A stretch of DNA of 64,000 nt from Cyclina sinensis (Eukaryota; Mollusca; Bivalvia; Venerida; Veneridae): NCBI GenBank assembly GCA_012932295.1, contig JAAONU010000004.1, forward strand, positions 4,853,080 through 4,917,079, written 5' to 3'. The notes beneath the pieces were generated by a model. That model searched no databases. It was not told the origin of the DNA and saw only the letters and a program-made list of their open reading frames with translations. A program made the translations under genes and the position numbers. This document shows, piece after piece, positions 37,271-49,555 of this stretch. Positions within the stretch are counted from its first letter, which is position 1; the number at the start of each line of letters is the position of its first letter.

Positions 37271-38879
37271 TAATAAGATAACTGTCACTTATGGTCATCA
37301 ATTTTCAGAGAATTGTGTATTTTTACCAGCAATTTCAGAAACCAATGAACAGGAGGGACATGATGGACTTTTATTGCTGACCTGAGAACCACTGTAGATT
37401 TTGTTAAATTTTCCCTAGCAGTTACTTCCAAAAATAGAACATAGATCATTATGTCAAGATTAAGATATGTTTTCAAAAAATCATCCATGTGTGTCTTTAA
37501 AACATCCTTACACAAAGAAATGTGATAAAGGACGATCGAAGGAATACTTCTGTGAAATAATCTTGAAACTTGGCCAGGATGTCTTTTTCTTTTCTTTTCT
37601 TCTTTTTTATAGAAGACTTTCAAATAGTGAAAACTTGCCAAACTACTGTCATGCTTTTTTTTTAATATAGCAACACGACTTCAAGGAATTTTATAAATAT
37701 TTTATGAAAAAGGCCACAACAGGAACATTTGGAGAAAAAAATAAGGTCAATAGTTTCTAAAATAAAGATTTTTCAGCTTGTCTATTTAAATATACTGAAG
37801 AGTTGCCTTGTCATATGTAAGCCTAATTATTTTACAATTAACATTAGCTGAAGGATTTTGATATAACTGGCTTGAAGGAATTTGAGAAACATCAGTTAAG
37901 TTTTGATAATCATTGATCTCACGAGTTATTTCGACCTAAGCTGCCGTTTTTTCTTTCAGTGACTTTATTTTTGTTTTCAATCACATCTAAATTCTTCTGC
38001 AACAGTTCCTTTAATAAATCTGTTTCAAATTCTGTGAAAAACGTGTCTTTTCGCCATCACATAATAATAATGAATTACGTATACTTTTTTTTAAAACTGA
38101 AGCATACTCGACAGTGTGAAGGTTGAGTGAACACTTGACCATCGCTCACTCAAGTCTACCTCCAGCTTCACTTTAACATCACTTCTAAGAGACTGAGTGG
38201 GTTTCGACTAAGAATACGGCCCATTGTCGCAACCAAGTCACTCTGGAATGACAATATTGATCAAGGGACAATAATTACATAAGCACGCAACACCGCAATC
38301 TTGTATTTACATACGTACATATTATAAGTCTATAATAACAAAGAAATGGCTTCAGATGGACAACCGTGTGACGCATGTACGCACGGACAAAAAGTGAATC
38401 TTCGGCAGATTATAATAATAACCAGGTTTTGGTGACTTATTAACCGTAAGTCTTTTTTCTTAAATTACAACTTTCACTTAAGTATTCTGATTCAATAGTT
38501 AAAAAAAGAATTATAACATCCATTTTCGTATCTTTCTTTTACCTATTTAATGGAGACCCGATAGCTCTGTTAACTGTTATCTGAAAGCCGTACATTGCGA
38601 ATAGGTTAAAAGTTAAAACACGTCAGCCATATTAGGTCGTTACTGAAATAACACTTGTTATTCGTATCTTGCAAAGTTAGCAGTCTTTTCAGCGGATCAT
38701 TTTTTTTCACTGTCATTAAGGTAAGCCCTTTTTATGCATCCGTCGCCATTTCGTCTGTCTGTTTGTTTACTGTCCATTCCCATTCTGTAATTCAACACAC
38801 CCTTAGACAGTTTCGAAAATATATCTAATGAAATGTGGAGGTATAGTATTTCTCTGTTCGTCTGTGTTCTATTTTTCTG

Positions 38880-39330
38880 TCATTTTTTTTCTTTCTTTTG
38901 TTCTTTCTTTAATTTGATTTTTCTTTCTTTTGTTTTTTCGCTCTTTTTTATTTTTTTCATTTGTTTTTTTTTCTTTTATTTCATTCATTAATTCGTTCGT
39001 TCTTTCTTTCTTTTGTTATTTCTTTTCTTTTCTTTGTTTTTTTTCTATTTTTTTTTTATATTTTCTCTCATTTGTTTTTTTTTTCATTTTGTTTCTAACA
39101 TTTGTTTTTTCTTACATTCGTTTTTACTTATATTTTTTTTCTTTCATTTGTTTTTTATTCTGTCCTTTTTTAAAATTTCATTTTTTTTTCTTTTGTTTTT
39201 TTCCTTCTATCGTTTGTTTGTTCTTTCATTTGTTTGTTATTCTTTCTTTTGTTTTGTCTTTTATTTGTTTTTCCCATTGTTCTTTCTTAATTGTTTTCCT
39301 TTTATTTTGCCATAATTGTATGCTTGAATT
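38880..39330. repeat. Pyrimidine-rich low-complexity tract, (TTTC/TTTTG)n-like
   Basis: About 450 bp of T-runs broken by C and G ('ctttcttttgttctttctt'). The long phenylalanine-rich frames at 38930-39406 and 39013-39315 are artefacts of this composition. Confidence 0.95.
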
Positions 39331-39432
39331 CAATCAATTTCCAGTTTTCTTTATTGTGCCACTTTCCTACAGTGCAGCTTTACGCATGAACGACAACAGT
39401 TTGTAGTATATAAATAACACACATCAGTGAGG

Positions 39433-39740
39433 GTGATATAAGCCCGCCCGCTTAGCTCAATAGGTAGAGCACTGGATTAGAAATCCATCGGTCGTTGGTT
39501 CGACCCCTGGGCAGGGCAAAATTTCTCCGTGACAATTGTTCTCAGACATTGTGTCTTATGTTCATTTGTCTCTCACCGTTGATTCAGAGTAGATCATGTG
39601 GGAACAGTAGTCAGTCACTTGCGGAGAAATTGGCAATTACTGGTTAGTTATCCAGGAAAACCTGTTAGGTGGACTGACCGCCGAGATATAACATATGTTG
39701 AAATCGGCGGTAAACCCCAAAAACAAACAAGTGTGATATA
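39433..39740 (+). mobile_element. Full-length tRNA-derived SINE with target-site duplication
   Basis: The head at 39446-39520 has a tRNA-like A box 'tagctcaataggtagagc', an anticodon arm with loop TTAGAAA and a B box 'ggttcgacccc'. A body follows ('ctccgtgacaattgttctca', 'cttgcggagaaattggcaa', 'aggtggactgaccgccg') and an A-rich tail 'ccccaaaaacaaacaa'. GTGATATA flanks it at 39433-39440 and 39733-39740. The acceptor and T stems pair only partly, so it is not a tRNA gene. I recognise the body as an abundant bivalve SINE type. Confidence 0.88.
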
Positions 39741-39744
39741 GGAT

Positions 39745-40868
39745 ACTGACAACCCAAAAAAACAATAACACCCGAGGCTCGATCGCCTATGGGAATTTAG
39801 AATTGGCAGCTTATGTGTGGTATTATAAAGCAATCTGCTACCACGCATGTCACTTGATAATGACTTCAGAAATTTACGTATTAACAACTCATACTTAAAA
39901 CTACTTTAAGTAGTGAGTAAGTCATGAATGAGGGACATTAGTGGATTATCTTCCCTGAATACTCTCTGATATTACATTGGTCCTTTCATTTGGAATCCTC
40001 TGCTTTTATCGCTATTTTCTCTTTTGGTATGGTGATAATTAAGTCCAATTATTTGCAACAATGATATTCAGATTACACATTAAGTTTAGCAACATGTTTT
40101 GTTAACACCATTATCTTTGGTTTTTGATAATCCTATCTTTTTATTTAATATATAAATGACAATTTTCACAACTAAAATTCAAGACCATCACAACTAGAAA
40201 CAAGGATAAAGTTAGAGGATTCCAACTGAAAGTACAAATGTGCTATTTGGTCTACCTTTGATGCTATCTGAGTAAGGGGGGTAATTTTTATAGAAATGTC
40301 CCTCATTGGAAAATTGTATAAAACACATACGATCTGACTGTTGTATAATACCATTAGGGGCTTCACTACCAAAAACTACAGACAAAACACGTCTAGTTCA
40401 TTGGCCGTCATGATAAGGATGTTTTGAACTCAAGCACAAAAAACAAAAAAACAACAACAACAAAACATGCATAGTATAAAAGAAAACACTGACCTCGGCT
40501 TTAGTCTCGTCAATATTGCATATATACGGAGAATATCACGTAATATTAAATGAAATAAAGATCCATAACAGTATAATATGTGATACACAATGATTAGTAT
40601 ATGTATAACGTATTAATCATAACAAGCTATCTCCCTCTTCTGTATGATGCCCTTAGACGCAAATTATATCGATTAAAAGTTAACTCCCTTCCATTTCATC
40701 ACATCATTTGTACTTATTTGAAAAAAATCAGGTGAGTATTTATATTAATAAAATGTATTCGTTTCATGCATGCCAAGCCATAGCGCTCATATACTATGTT
40801 AGGTGCTTGTCTAATAACTGGTAAAATTCACTATCATGCCTTACACACTGTGACAGACTCACAGTTTA
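39745..40868. other. Gene-free AT-rich stretch
   Basis: Only short frames without domain-like sequence; no repeat or element could be named. Confidence 0.5.
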
Positions 40869-40870
40869 TA

Positions 40871-41140
40871 CACAGGAGTTTGAAATTCTATCAATAAACA
40901 AGAGATATTGAAAAAAATTATACCCTCTAGATAGAGGGTATAATTTTTTTCAATATCTCTTGTTTATTGATAGAATTTCAAACTCCTGTGGTGTTTTTTT
41001 ATTATATAGAGGGTATAATTTTTTTCAATATCTCTTGTTTATTGATAGAATTTCAAACTCCTGTGGTGTTTTTTTATTATATAGAGGGTATAATTTTTTT
41101 CAATATCTCTTGTTTATTGATAGAATTTAAAACTCCTGTG
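40871..41140. repeat. Perfect 58-bp palindrome followed by two direct copies of its arm
   Basis: The arms 40871-40928 and 40933-40990 are exact reverse complements around a 4-nt centre (agat). The right arm is then repeated directly at 41008-41065 and 41083-41140 with a period of 75 bp; the last copy has one visible change. The linkers 'gtgtttttttattatat' are identical. No coding role is suggested. Confidence 0.95.
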
Positions 41141-41639
41141 GTTAGATTATGATTGAAGGAGGCACACTAAATTTGAATTGTACAAGGTCAAGAGTATAGT
41201 TATCACCCTTTGTTCCATCAAAATACTTAGAATATTTTAAACACTTGATGCTGGAAAGGAAATCAAATCTATTTATAAATGATTGTATTCTTTGATATAA
41301 GATCTTAGAATTTTCATGCATTGTTAAATGTTTCCATGTATTTTCTCATTTTAGTTGCAATGCAATAAATTTAGTTTCTACAGATTTATACCAAAATATA
41401 TCTTATAAGTATTTATCTTGCCATGTATGTGTCTGTCTAAGATATATAATTCATTCCGAAGATCTGTATAAGGAAACAAGTGAAGCAAGTTAAGAATAGT
41501 TTAAAAAATGAAACAAGAAATTTGAGTTATCAAACTATAATAGCTGTTAAAATTTTCATAATGTACAAAGAACCGACGTCAGCTAAGATTTTTAATAATT
41601 ACATATATTGTTTTATATTAAAGTAAGGTAAAATACAAT

Positions 41640-42175
41640 TTATGTATAGTGTTTGCATGTTTTCTTGCAGTAACAGAGTTCAAGTAAATACGATTTACTA
41701 TATTTATAATGTGTGCATGTTAGCATGTGGTAACATATGTCGCGTGAAAATCATTTCACTATTTTTAGTGTGTTTGCATGTTCCTTCCAGTCACAGAAGT
41801 CAATTGAAAAACAATTTACTTTATTCTTTGTACTTGTGTTTGTTTTACAGTAACAGAGGTCAAGTAAACTTTAATCAGTGATATTTGTAGCAACAGATGT
41901 CAGATGAAATACATACAGGTTACTATAAGGGTGTACATATTTCCTTGCAGAAACAGTGTTTGATTTTCCCCTGCTGTAACAAATGTCAAATGAAATGCAG
42001 TTTTCTATATCTATAGTGTCTGAAAATTCCTTTGCAGTAACAGATGACAAAAGAAATAAAATTTACTATATTGTTAGTGATAGTTTGGTTCATTGTAGTG
42101 ACAGCGGTCAAATGAAATATATTAGTGATATAGATTCTTTGCCGGGTAAACTGCTTCGTATAGCCTGGTCGAATT
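41640..42175. repeat. Long-unit part (60-80 bp) of the 41.6-46.4 kb repeat complex
   Basis: About seven diverged units carry 'gtgtttgcatgtttccttgc', 'agtaacagaggtcaa', 'tgaaatacaatttactatat' and 'ttatagtg'. Related units recur at 43215-43600 and, in a more uniform 60-bp form, at 45600-46420. Confidence 0.75.
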
Positions 42176-42179
42176 GTTA

Positions 42180-43215
42180 AAACCTGATGTACCACACTAG
42201 GGTTAAATCAGTTTGAATTGACTATACGATGCCGTATTCCATATGTCGTATTTCATTTGTGTACTTCCCTTATGCCCAAGACATTTTTTTTCGTCTTCTT
42301 CCGTGACATTTCCGGAATAAACCGATGGTGTTATTGTTTTGTTTTTGATGATTCAGAATCTTGTTTTCAACGTTTCTATTCAGATTTAAAATTATACATG
42401 TTCTTTTTAAAACTTTAGTGAGGTCATACTATGATGTTTGTTATGAAGTGTAAGGTTTATGATTTCATTGATGAAAGCGAAAGAACTTTTACTTGAACAT
42501 TGCTTGCTGTTGTGGATTAAGTCCCTGTCTGGCCACTGACCGAGTGCAAAGGGGAAAGATTTACGCTCCACGTTGGACCAATGACTGTATGAATTGAAAT
42601 GTTATTCTAAATTGATTAAATTAAGTAATTTCCATTGCGCAGTTTACACTTCCACTTCAAGTATGAATTCCTTTTTTTAAGAGTTGTTTGTACAAAGAAT
42701 GCCATATAAGAGACAATGAAAAGGACAGCTCAGCTGATAATTACAGGCAGCATAAGTCTATTCAAAGGTGTGATGAAAAAAGGACTTCATTGTTTTTAAA
42801 TTGAACAGAAAGAATAAAAAAATCGTTCGTTCATTTTAACCCTCACGGTGGAACAGGCTAAGCTCAGATAGTTTTGTCTTATACTCTGTACAGGCCTTTA
42901 TCTTAAAAAAATAAGTCATACAATGTATTTTGGATTTACCTTCATTGTCTTGGATACTTGACAGATTCATGCCTAAAGGGCTACTAATGTGAAGTTATTG
43001 TTGTATAAAGACTTGAATCGAGAGAAAAGCTAACTGTCATTTTTTTTCTGTGTGTAAACAAAACAATAAGAATGACTATCCAGTCAGAAATCAAGAAAGT
43101 GTGGAAAACTTTACGGAAAACCATTGCTCGGTATTTACGGGTTTTGCTCTTGGTATACAGAAGTTCTGATCCATCAGATGTCGTCGTAATTATCTGTTGT
43201 TTTATAATTTAATAC
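42180..43215. other. Unique gene-free stretch inside the repeat complex
   Basis: No exon, element or repeat unit is recognisable; it separates two blocks of the same repeat family. Confidence 0.45.
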
Positions 43216-45595
43216 ATTTATAGTGTACTTGCATGTTTCATTGCAATAACTGAGATCAAAAGAAATATAATTAACTACATTTATAGTTTATGAAAGTCCT
43301 CTGCAGTAACAGAGGTAAAATAATACAATTTATCTTATTTGTTGATTGAATGTTTCCATAAAAAAATACAGGTCAGATGAAAGAACAAAAAAACTCTTTG
43401 ATAGCGTTTGAATGTTTTCTTTCAAATACAGAGGTCAGATTTAATACAATCAACATTATTTATAATGTTTTTGCTTGTTTCCTTGCAATAACGGTGTTTA
43501 AAAGTTTTCTTGCAGTAACAGTGTTAGAATGTTTCATTGAAATAAAGGTATTTGAATGTTTCCTGGCCAATAAAATATTTAATTGTTCTAACAAGAACGA
43601 TTAAATATTCCTTGCAATAACAGTAATAACATATGAAACGGAACGTTCACACACTGTTATTGCAAGGACATTTTCAGCCACTGCTATTGCAATAACAGTT
43701 ATTGAAAGTTTCCTTGTAATAACAGTATGTGAACGTCTCCTTGTAATTACAGTGTGTGAACGTTTCCTTGCAATTACAGTGTCTGAACCTCTCCTTGCAA
43801 TTACAGTGTGTGAACGTTTCCTTTCAATTACAGTGTGTGAACGTTTCCTTGCAATTACAGTGTGTGAACGTCTCCTTACAATTACAGTGTGTGAAAGTTT
43901 CCTTGTAATAACAGTATGTGAACGTCTCCTTGCAATTACAGTGTGTGAACGTTTCCTTGCAATTACAGTGTCTGAACGTTTCCTTGCAATTACAGTGTGT
44001 GAACGTCTCCTTGCAATTACAGTGTGTGAACGTTTTCTTGCAATAACAGTGTGTGAACGTCTCCTTGAAATTACATTGTGTGAACGTTTCCTTGCAATTA
44101 CAGTGTGTGAATGTTTCCTTGCAATTACAGTGTGAATGTCTCCTTGCAACTACAGTGTGTGAACGTCTCCTTGCAATTACAGTGTGTAAACGTCTCCTTG
44201 CAATTACAGAGTGTGAACGTCTCCTTGCAATTACAGTGTGTGAACGTTTCCTTGCAATTACAGTGTGTGAACGTCGCCTTGCAGTTACAGTGTGAATGCC
44301 TCCTTGCAACTACAGGGTGCGAACATCTCCTTGCAACTACAGTGTGTGAACGTCGCCTTGCAACTACAGTGTGTGAACGTCGCCTTGCAGTTACAGTGTG
44401 TGAACGTCGCCTTGCAGTTACAGTGTGGATGTCTCCTTGCAATTACAGTGTCTGAACGTCTCCTTGCAACTACAGTGTGTGAACGTCTCCTTGCAATTAC
44501 AGTGTGTGAACGTCTCCTTGCAACTACAGTGTGTGAACGCCTCCTTGCAACTACAGTGTGTGAACGTTTCCTTGCAATTACAGTGTGTGAACGTCGCCTT
44601 GCAGTTACAGTGGGAATGTCTCCTTGCAAATACAGTGTGTGAACGTCTCCTTGCAATTACAGTGTGTGAATGTTTTCTTGTAATTAAAGTGTGTGAACGT
44701 CTCCTTGCAATAACAGTGTGTGAACATTTCCTTGCAATTACAGTCTGTGAACGTCTCCTTGCAACTACAGTGTGTGAACGTCTTCTTGCAATTACAGTGT
44801 GTAAACATATCCTTGCAACTACAGTGTGTGAACGTCGCCTTGCAGTTACAGTGTGGATGTCTCCTTGCAATTACAGTGTCTGAACGTCTCCTTGCAACTA
44901 CAGTGTGTGAACGTCTCCTTGCAATTACAGTGTGTGAACGTCTCCTTGCAACTACAGTGTGTGAATGTTTCCTTGTAATTAAAGTGTGTGAACGTCTCCT
45001 TGCAATAACTGTGTGTGAACATATCCTTGCAATGACAGTGTTTGAAGGTTTACTTGAAACAATAGTGTCTAAACGTTTTCTTGCAATATGAGTGTATGAA
45101 TATTTCCTTGCAATAACAGTTTTCGATTGTTTCCTTGCAAAAACAGTTATTGAGTGTTTTGTTGTAAAAACACTGTCTGAACATTTAATTGCAATTTCAG
45201 TGTTTGAATTTTTTCTTTCAATGACTGTGTTTGAAAGTTTCCTTGCAAATACAATGTTTGAACATTTCCTTGCAATAACAGTGTTTGAACCTGTCCTGAA
45301 CAGTGTTTGAAAATTTCCAGGCAAAATCTGTTTTTGAAATATTCCATGCAGTAATTGTGGAGAAGGTTTCCTTGCAAAAACAGTTTCTGATCGTTTATTT
45401 GCAATGACAATTTTTGAACGATTTCTGGCAATGACAGCGTTTGAATGATTCCTTTCAATAACAGTGTTTGAATGTTTCCTGATAATAAAAATGTTCGAAC
45501 GTTTCCTTGTGTGAATTTTCCTTGCCGTGACTGTATTTAAATGTGTCCTTGCAACAATAGTGTTTGAACGTTTCTTTGCAATAAAAGAGGTCAAA
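43215..45595. repeat. 27-bp minisatellite array, about 70 copies including degenerate ends
   Basis: The unit 'tgtgaacgtctccttgcaat' plus 'tacagtg' repeats at 27 bp; copies from about 43720 to 45060 are very regular, while copies before and after are older. Variants (gtctcc/gtttcc/gtcgcc; aattaca/aactaca) are intermixed in short runs. As 27 is divisible by 3, several frames on both strands stay open (for example 44605-45594 minus) with 9-residue repeats; these are not genes. The unit equals the 'gaatgtttccttgcaataacag' part of the 60-80 bp units beside it. Confidence 0.95.
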
Positions 45596-46430
45596 TGAAG
45601 TACAATTTACTTACTATATTTACAGTGTTTGAAAGTTCCTTTGAAGTTACAGTTGTCAAATGAAATACAATAATTATTCTATTCTTATGGTGTCTGCATG
45701 TTTTCCTGTAGTAACAGAGAACAAATGGAATTCAATTTTCTATTTTGCATTGTTTGCATGACACATTGCAGTAACAAAGGTCAAGAGAAATGCAATGACC
45801 TATATTTAAACTGCTTGAATATTTCCTTGCAGTTGCTGAAGTCAAGTTCAATTTACTATTCTTTAGTTCAAAAGAAATGCAATGTCAAAATTTATACTAC
45901 TTGCATGTCTCCTTGAATTAACTGAGGTCAAAAGAAATGCAATGTCAAAATTTATACCACTTGCATGTCCCCTTGCAAAAACAGAGGTCAAAAGAAATGA
46001 AATGCCAAAATTTATACTACTTGCATGTCATCTTGCAATAACTGAGGTCAAAAGAAATGCAATGTCAAAATTTATACTACTTGCATGTCTCCTTGCAAAA
46101 ACAGAGGTCAAATGAAATGCAATGTCAAAATATATACTGCTTGCATGTCTCCTTGCAATAACTGAGGTCAAAAGAAATGCAATGTCAAAATTTATACTGC
46201 TTGCATGTCTCCTTGCAATATTTGAGGTAAAATAAAATACAATGTATTACTTTATACTGCTTGCATGTCTTCTGAGGTCAAATGAAATGCAATTTATTAT
46301 TGTTATTTTGTTTGCATGTTTCCTTGCAGTTACTGAGATTAAATGAAATGCAATTTTTTTTGCTATAACTGAGGTGAAACGAAATGCAGTTTACTACTTT
46401 GTATTGATTGCGTGTTTTCTTGCAAGATAT
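45596..46430. repeat. 60-bp minisatellite, related to the 27-bp array
   Basis: Units of 'ttgcatgtctccttgcaata', 'actgaggtcaaaagaaatgc', 'aatgtcaaaatttatactac' repeat at 60 bp, most regular from 45860 to 46260. They share the 'gtctccttgcaat' core with the 27-bp array. Confidence 0.93.
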
Positions 46431-46494
46431 GATTAACCTCGTTAGTCACTTTCTTTATATCGTAATTTCTGTAACTTGGTCTTACCGTGAAAAT

Positions 46495-47195
46495 TGATAG
46501 GGGTGTGTGAAGAGGATCTGAATTTTGATATGACGGTGAGAAGAGGATCTGAAGATTGATAGGACGGTGTGAATAGGATCTGAAGATTGATAGGACGGTG
46601 TGAATAGGATCTGAAGATTGATAGGACGGTGTGAATAGGATCTAAAGATTGATAGGAGGGTGTGAATAGTATCTGAAGATTGATATGACGGTGTGAACAG
46701 GATCAAAAAATTGATAGGAGGGTGTGAAGAGTATCTGAAGATTGATAGGGGTGTGAAGAGGATCTGAAGATTGATAGGATGGTGTGAAGAGGATCTGAAG
46801 ATTGATAGGACAATGTGAAGAGGATCTGGAGATTGATAGGACGGTGTGAAGAGGATCTGAAGATTGATAGGGATGTGAAGAGGATCTGAAGATTGATAGG
46901 GGTGTGAAGAGGATCTGAAGATTGATAGGAGTGTGTGAAGAGGACCTGAAGATTGATAGGACGGCGTGAAGAGGATCTGAAGATTAATAGGACGGTGTAA
47001 AGAGGATCTGAAGATTGATAGGGGTGTGTGAAGAGGATCTGAAGATTGATAGGACAATGTGAAGAGGATCTCAAGATTGATAGGGGTGCGTGAAGAGGAT
47101 CTGAAGATTGATAGGGGTGCGTGAAGAGGATCTGAAGATTGATAGGACGGTGTGAAATGGATCTCAAGATTGACAGGTTGGTGTGAATAGGATTG
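46495..47195. repeat. About 31-bp minisatellite, about 23 copies
   Basis: Units 'gtgtgaagaggatctgaaga' plus 'ttgataggacg' with unit lengths from 28 to 32 bp. It directly follows the 60-bp array but shows no sequence relationship to it. The minus-strand frames at 46482-47288 are repeat artefacts. Confidence 0.95.
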
Positions 47196-47199
47196 ATTT

Positions 47200-49500
47200 T
47201 GAAGTTTTTTGTTTCCACATAGCATTATTATTATCATTTTATTTGTAAAAACATCGAATGTGTATAAGTTTATTCGGAGTACATCCACATGTTAAAGAAA
47301 TATGATTTGTTTTGTAAACTCTGCACTTCACACCAGTAACCAGTAAGTTTCTGTGAGACCTGGTTCTAGTCATAATCTTTAGAAATGAATCTGTCTAAGA
47401 GTACTCAGAATATTGCTGTTGCAGAAAATTGTTATACACGGAACAAAGCTCCAGATGTATTCAAAAATGCTTTAAATACTAACAAGGCAACACACTTGCC
47501 TTAAAGTTTTGTTTTATATACGATAGGGATTAGCAGTTGTCCAGGATCATGTTTCAGTTCTTGAACATCATGTAACCCATAACATCAACAGATATTATTA
47601 TTATATAAAATGTAGTGATAGAGATATATAGACTAGACCCATTGAACTATCTGCTTGTTGGGCTTGGTCATCTTTATAAACCGATACATGTACAACGAAT
47701 TAAACTCAATTATAGTTGGAAAACATATATACTACAGATTCACAAGAATCAGAAAAAAAGGAAATCCAGACTTTTTCATTCATTTGAAGCTCTATGTACT
47801 AAATCTTGTCTGTGGTTTTAACAACAGTGATCGTCATTACAAGCATAATTTATGTTTTCATTTATCTTTTTTTCGTGAAAAGAAAAATGAAAGAAATAAA
47901 AAGAAGTGCAAAGTGATATTTTTCCTGAATTTGAGAAGTCTGCTGTTTTTTTTTCATTTCTTTTTTTCGAGAAAATTTGTTTATATCATACCCCTTGCCT
48001 TTTAGCGAACAATGCACACGGCTATTAAGGTATAAAGCTATTTGCTAGCATATAGTTATAACAATGTTACTAATTTTCGATTAAATCTATATCGGGGTTT
48101 ACTAGTAGTGGGATGCAATCAAATTAAATTGGAAAGGAAATTTAATATAACTTTGATTTGAAATTGATTTCAAGTAATTTATTTTATTATTATCGCAGTT
48201 TTCGTAGTTTTCTTTCTTAGAACAGAACTACAATTTCGTCATTACCGTATTCACTCAAGTATCAATATATAGCTCTTCATTTTCAAACTTCAAAAATATT
48301 GAAAACCTTTATATATTTATTACAACTTATAAAGTTACCAATGGCTGTATTAATATGTCTCTGATGGTGCCTATGCATATATTTAAATGCACGTACATTT
48401 GTATATATATGTATACATATGTATATAATGTATTATTTAGATATACATGTATCTTTAAACAATAGTCTCAAAGAACATTAAAAATTAATTTTACTGTGAA
48501 AAAGGTTATATCATGATTCCACAAAACAGAATATTCAGTTGACAAAACGACACAAAGGTCGGACACAATAACCCCTTGGGTTGCAAATTGAAATAATTCA
48601 AGAAATGATGGACAGAACAATACACAGTAAGTGAAAACAATAACACATTTTCTGAATAAGACTGCATTACAGATTGACATAAAATGTCTGATTTCAAAAG
48701 ATCATTACTATGATATGACATAAAGGATATATATATATAAATACAGACATTTTGACCAGTTAGCAGAACAATTTATAGCCGTAAAAACACATCATCACAG
48801 TTGTTAACATAACATATCAACAGTTTAAAATAGAACGATAAAATATTACCTTAAATCTTTTTTTTTTAATTCAGTGGTTCTGTTTGACATGGTAGGTGCA
48901 GACAAAAGCTTAGCTCCAAATATGAAGACTAGGAAACAACAAAAATCTGCAAAAAGCTTAAAGATGGGATTTGATTTGTATTTTAGTCAAATAATAAGCT
49001 GCAGATATTTGCTTAAATGCACCATTTAGCATGTAAAAATCGAAGGTGGCGGAGCCTGTCCCCTTGCCTCATAGGATGTGGGCTTACACTTACCAAGCTA
49101 CACCTCTGACCTCTCTTCAGGTAGTGCTCTTGAAATATCTATCTGCGTTTTCGCTGGTGTTCTTATTTGATTATATTTGTAAATATTGTATCATGCACAA
49201 TCATCCTCACTGTATCAGGTTGAAATTCATATTAAACATATATAGATCTCATCAACAGAAAAGATAAGTTATTATTAATGTCTCTATTTCAATGACGAAT
49301 GTGTTTTTATAATCAAATTAACTATTTTGTCGCGTCTAATGTGATGGTCAACTTATTGACAAAAAGTATGTGATTGGCTAGTCTGACGGCGTAAATTGTT
49401 AGACGATTCAATGAAAATTCATGTCTCTCCAGTTCAATTGGATAATAGATAAGTGGAAATGATTTAATTGGCTGGTCCGAAACAGACTTGGCTGGCTGAA
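47200..49500. other. Gene-free AT-rich stretch upstream of the DUF4773-like gene
   Basis: Short frames only; TA-rich microsatellite-like stretches near 48400-48440 and 48725-48745. Nothing else could be supported. Confidence 0.5.
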
Positions 49501-49504
49501 ATGG

Positions 49505-49510
49505 TATAAA
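49505..49510 (+). promoter_or_regulatory. TATA box of the DUF4773-like gene
   Basis: TATAAA at 49505-49510 lies about 50 bp before the start ATG (49556). An initiator-like 'gtcggcagtct' around 49529-49539 is at the expected spacing of about 30 bp, leaving a very short 5' UTR. Confidence 0.55.
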
Positions 49511-49555
49511 TTCCGGCATCAGAACTCGTCGGCAGTCTGGGTGACCTTGTTCAAC

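Noticed and set aside
38930..39406. 158-codon frame on the plus strand
   Set aside because: Composition is almost only F, S, L and C from a pyrimidine-rich tract; no start context or domain.
39446..39520. tRNA gene (Ser, AGA anticodon)
   Set aside because: Acceptor and T stems pair only partly, and the sequence continues into a SINE body with tail and target-site duplication.
44605..45594. 329-codon frame on the minus strand and neighbours
   Set aside because: Pure read-through of the 27-bp satellite, whose unit has no stop in several frames.
46482..47288. 268-codon frame on the minus strand
   Set aside because: Read-through of the 31-bp minisatellite; frame drifts with unit length variation.
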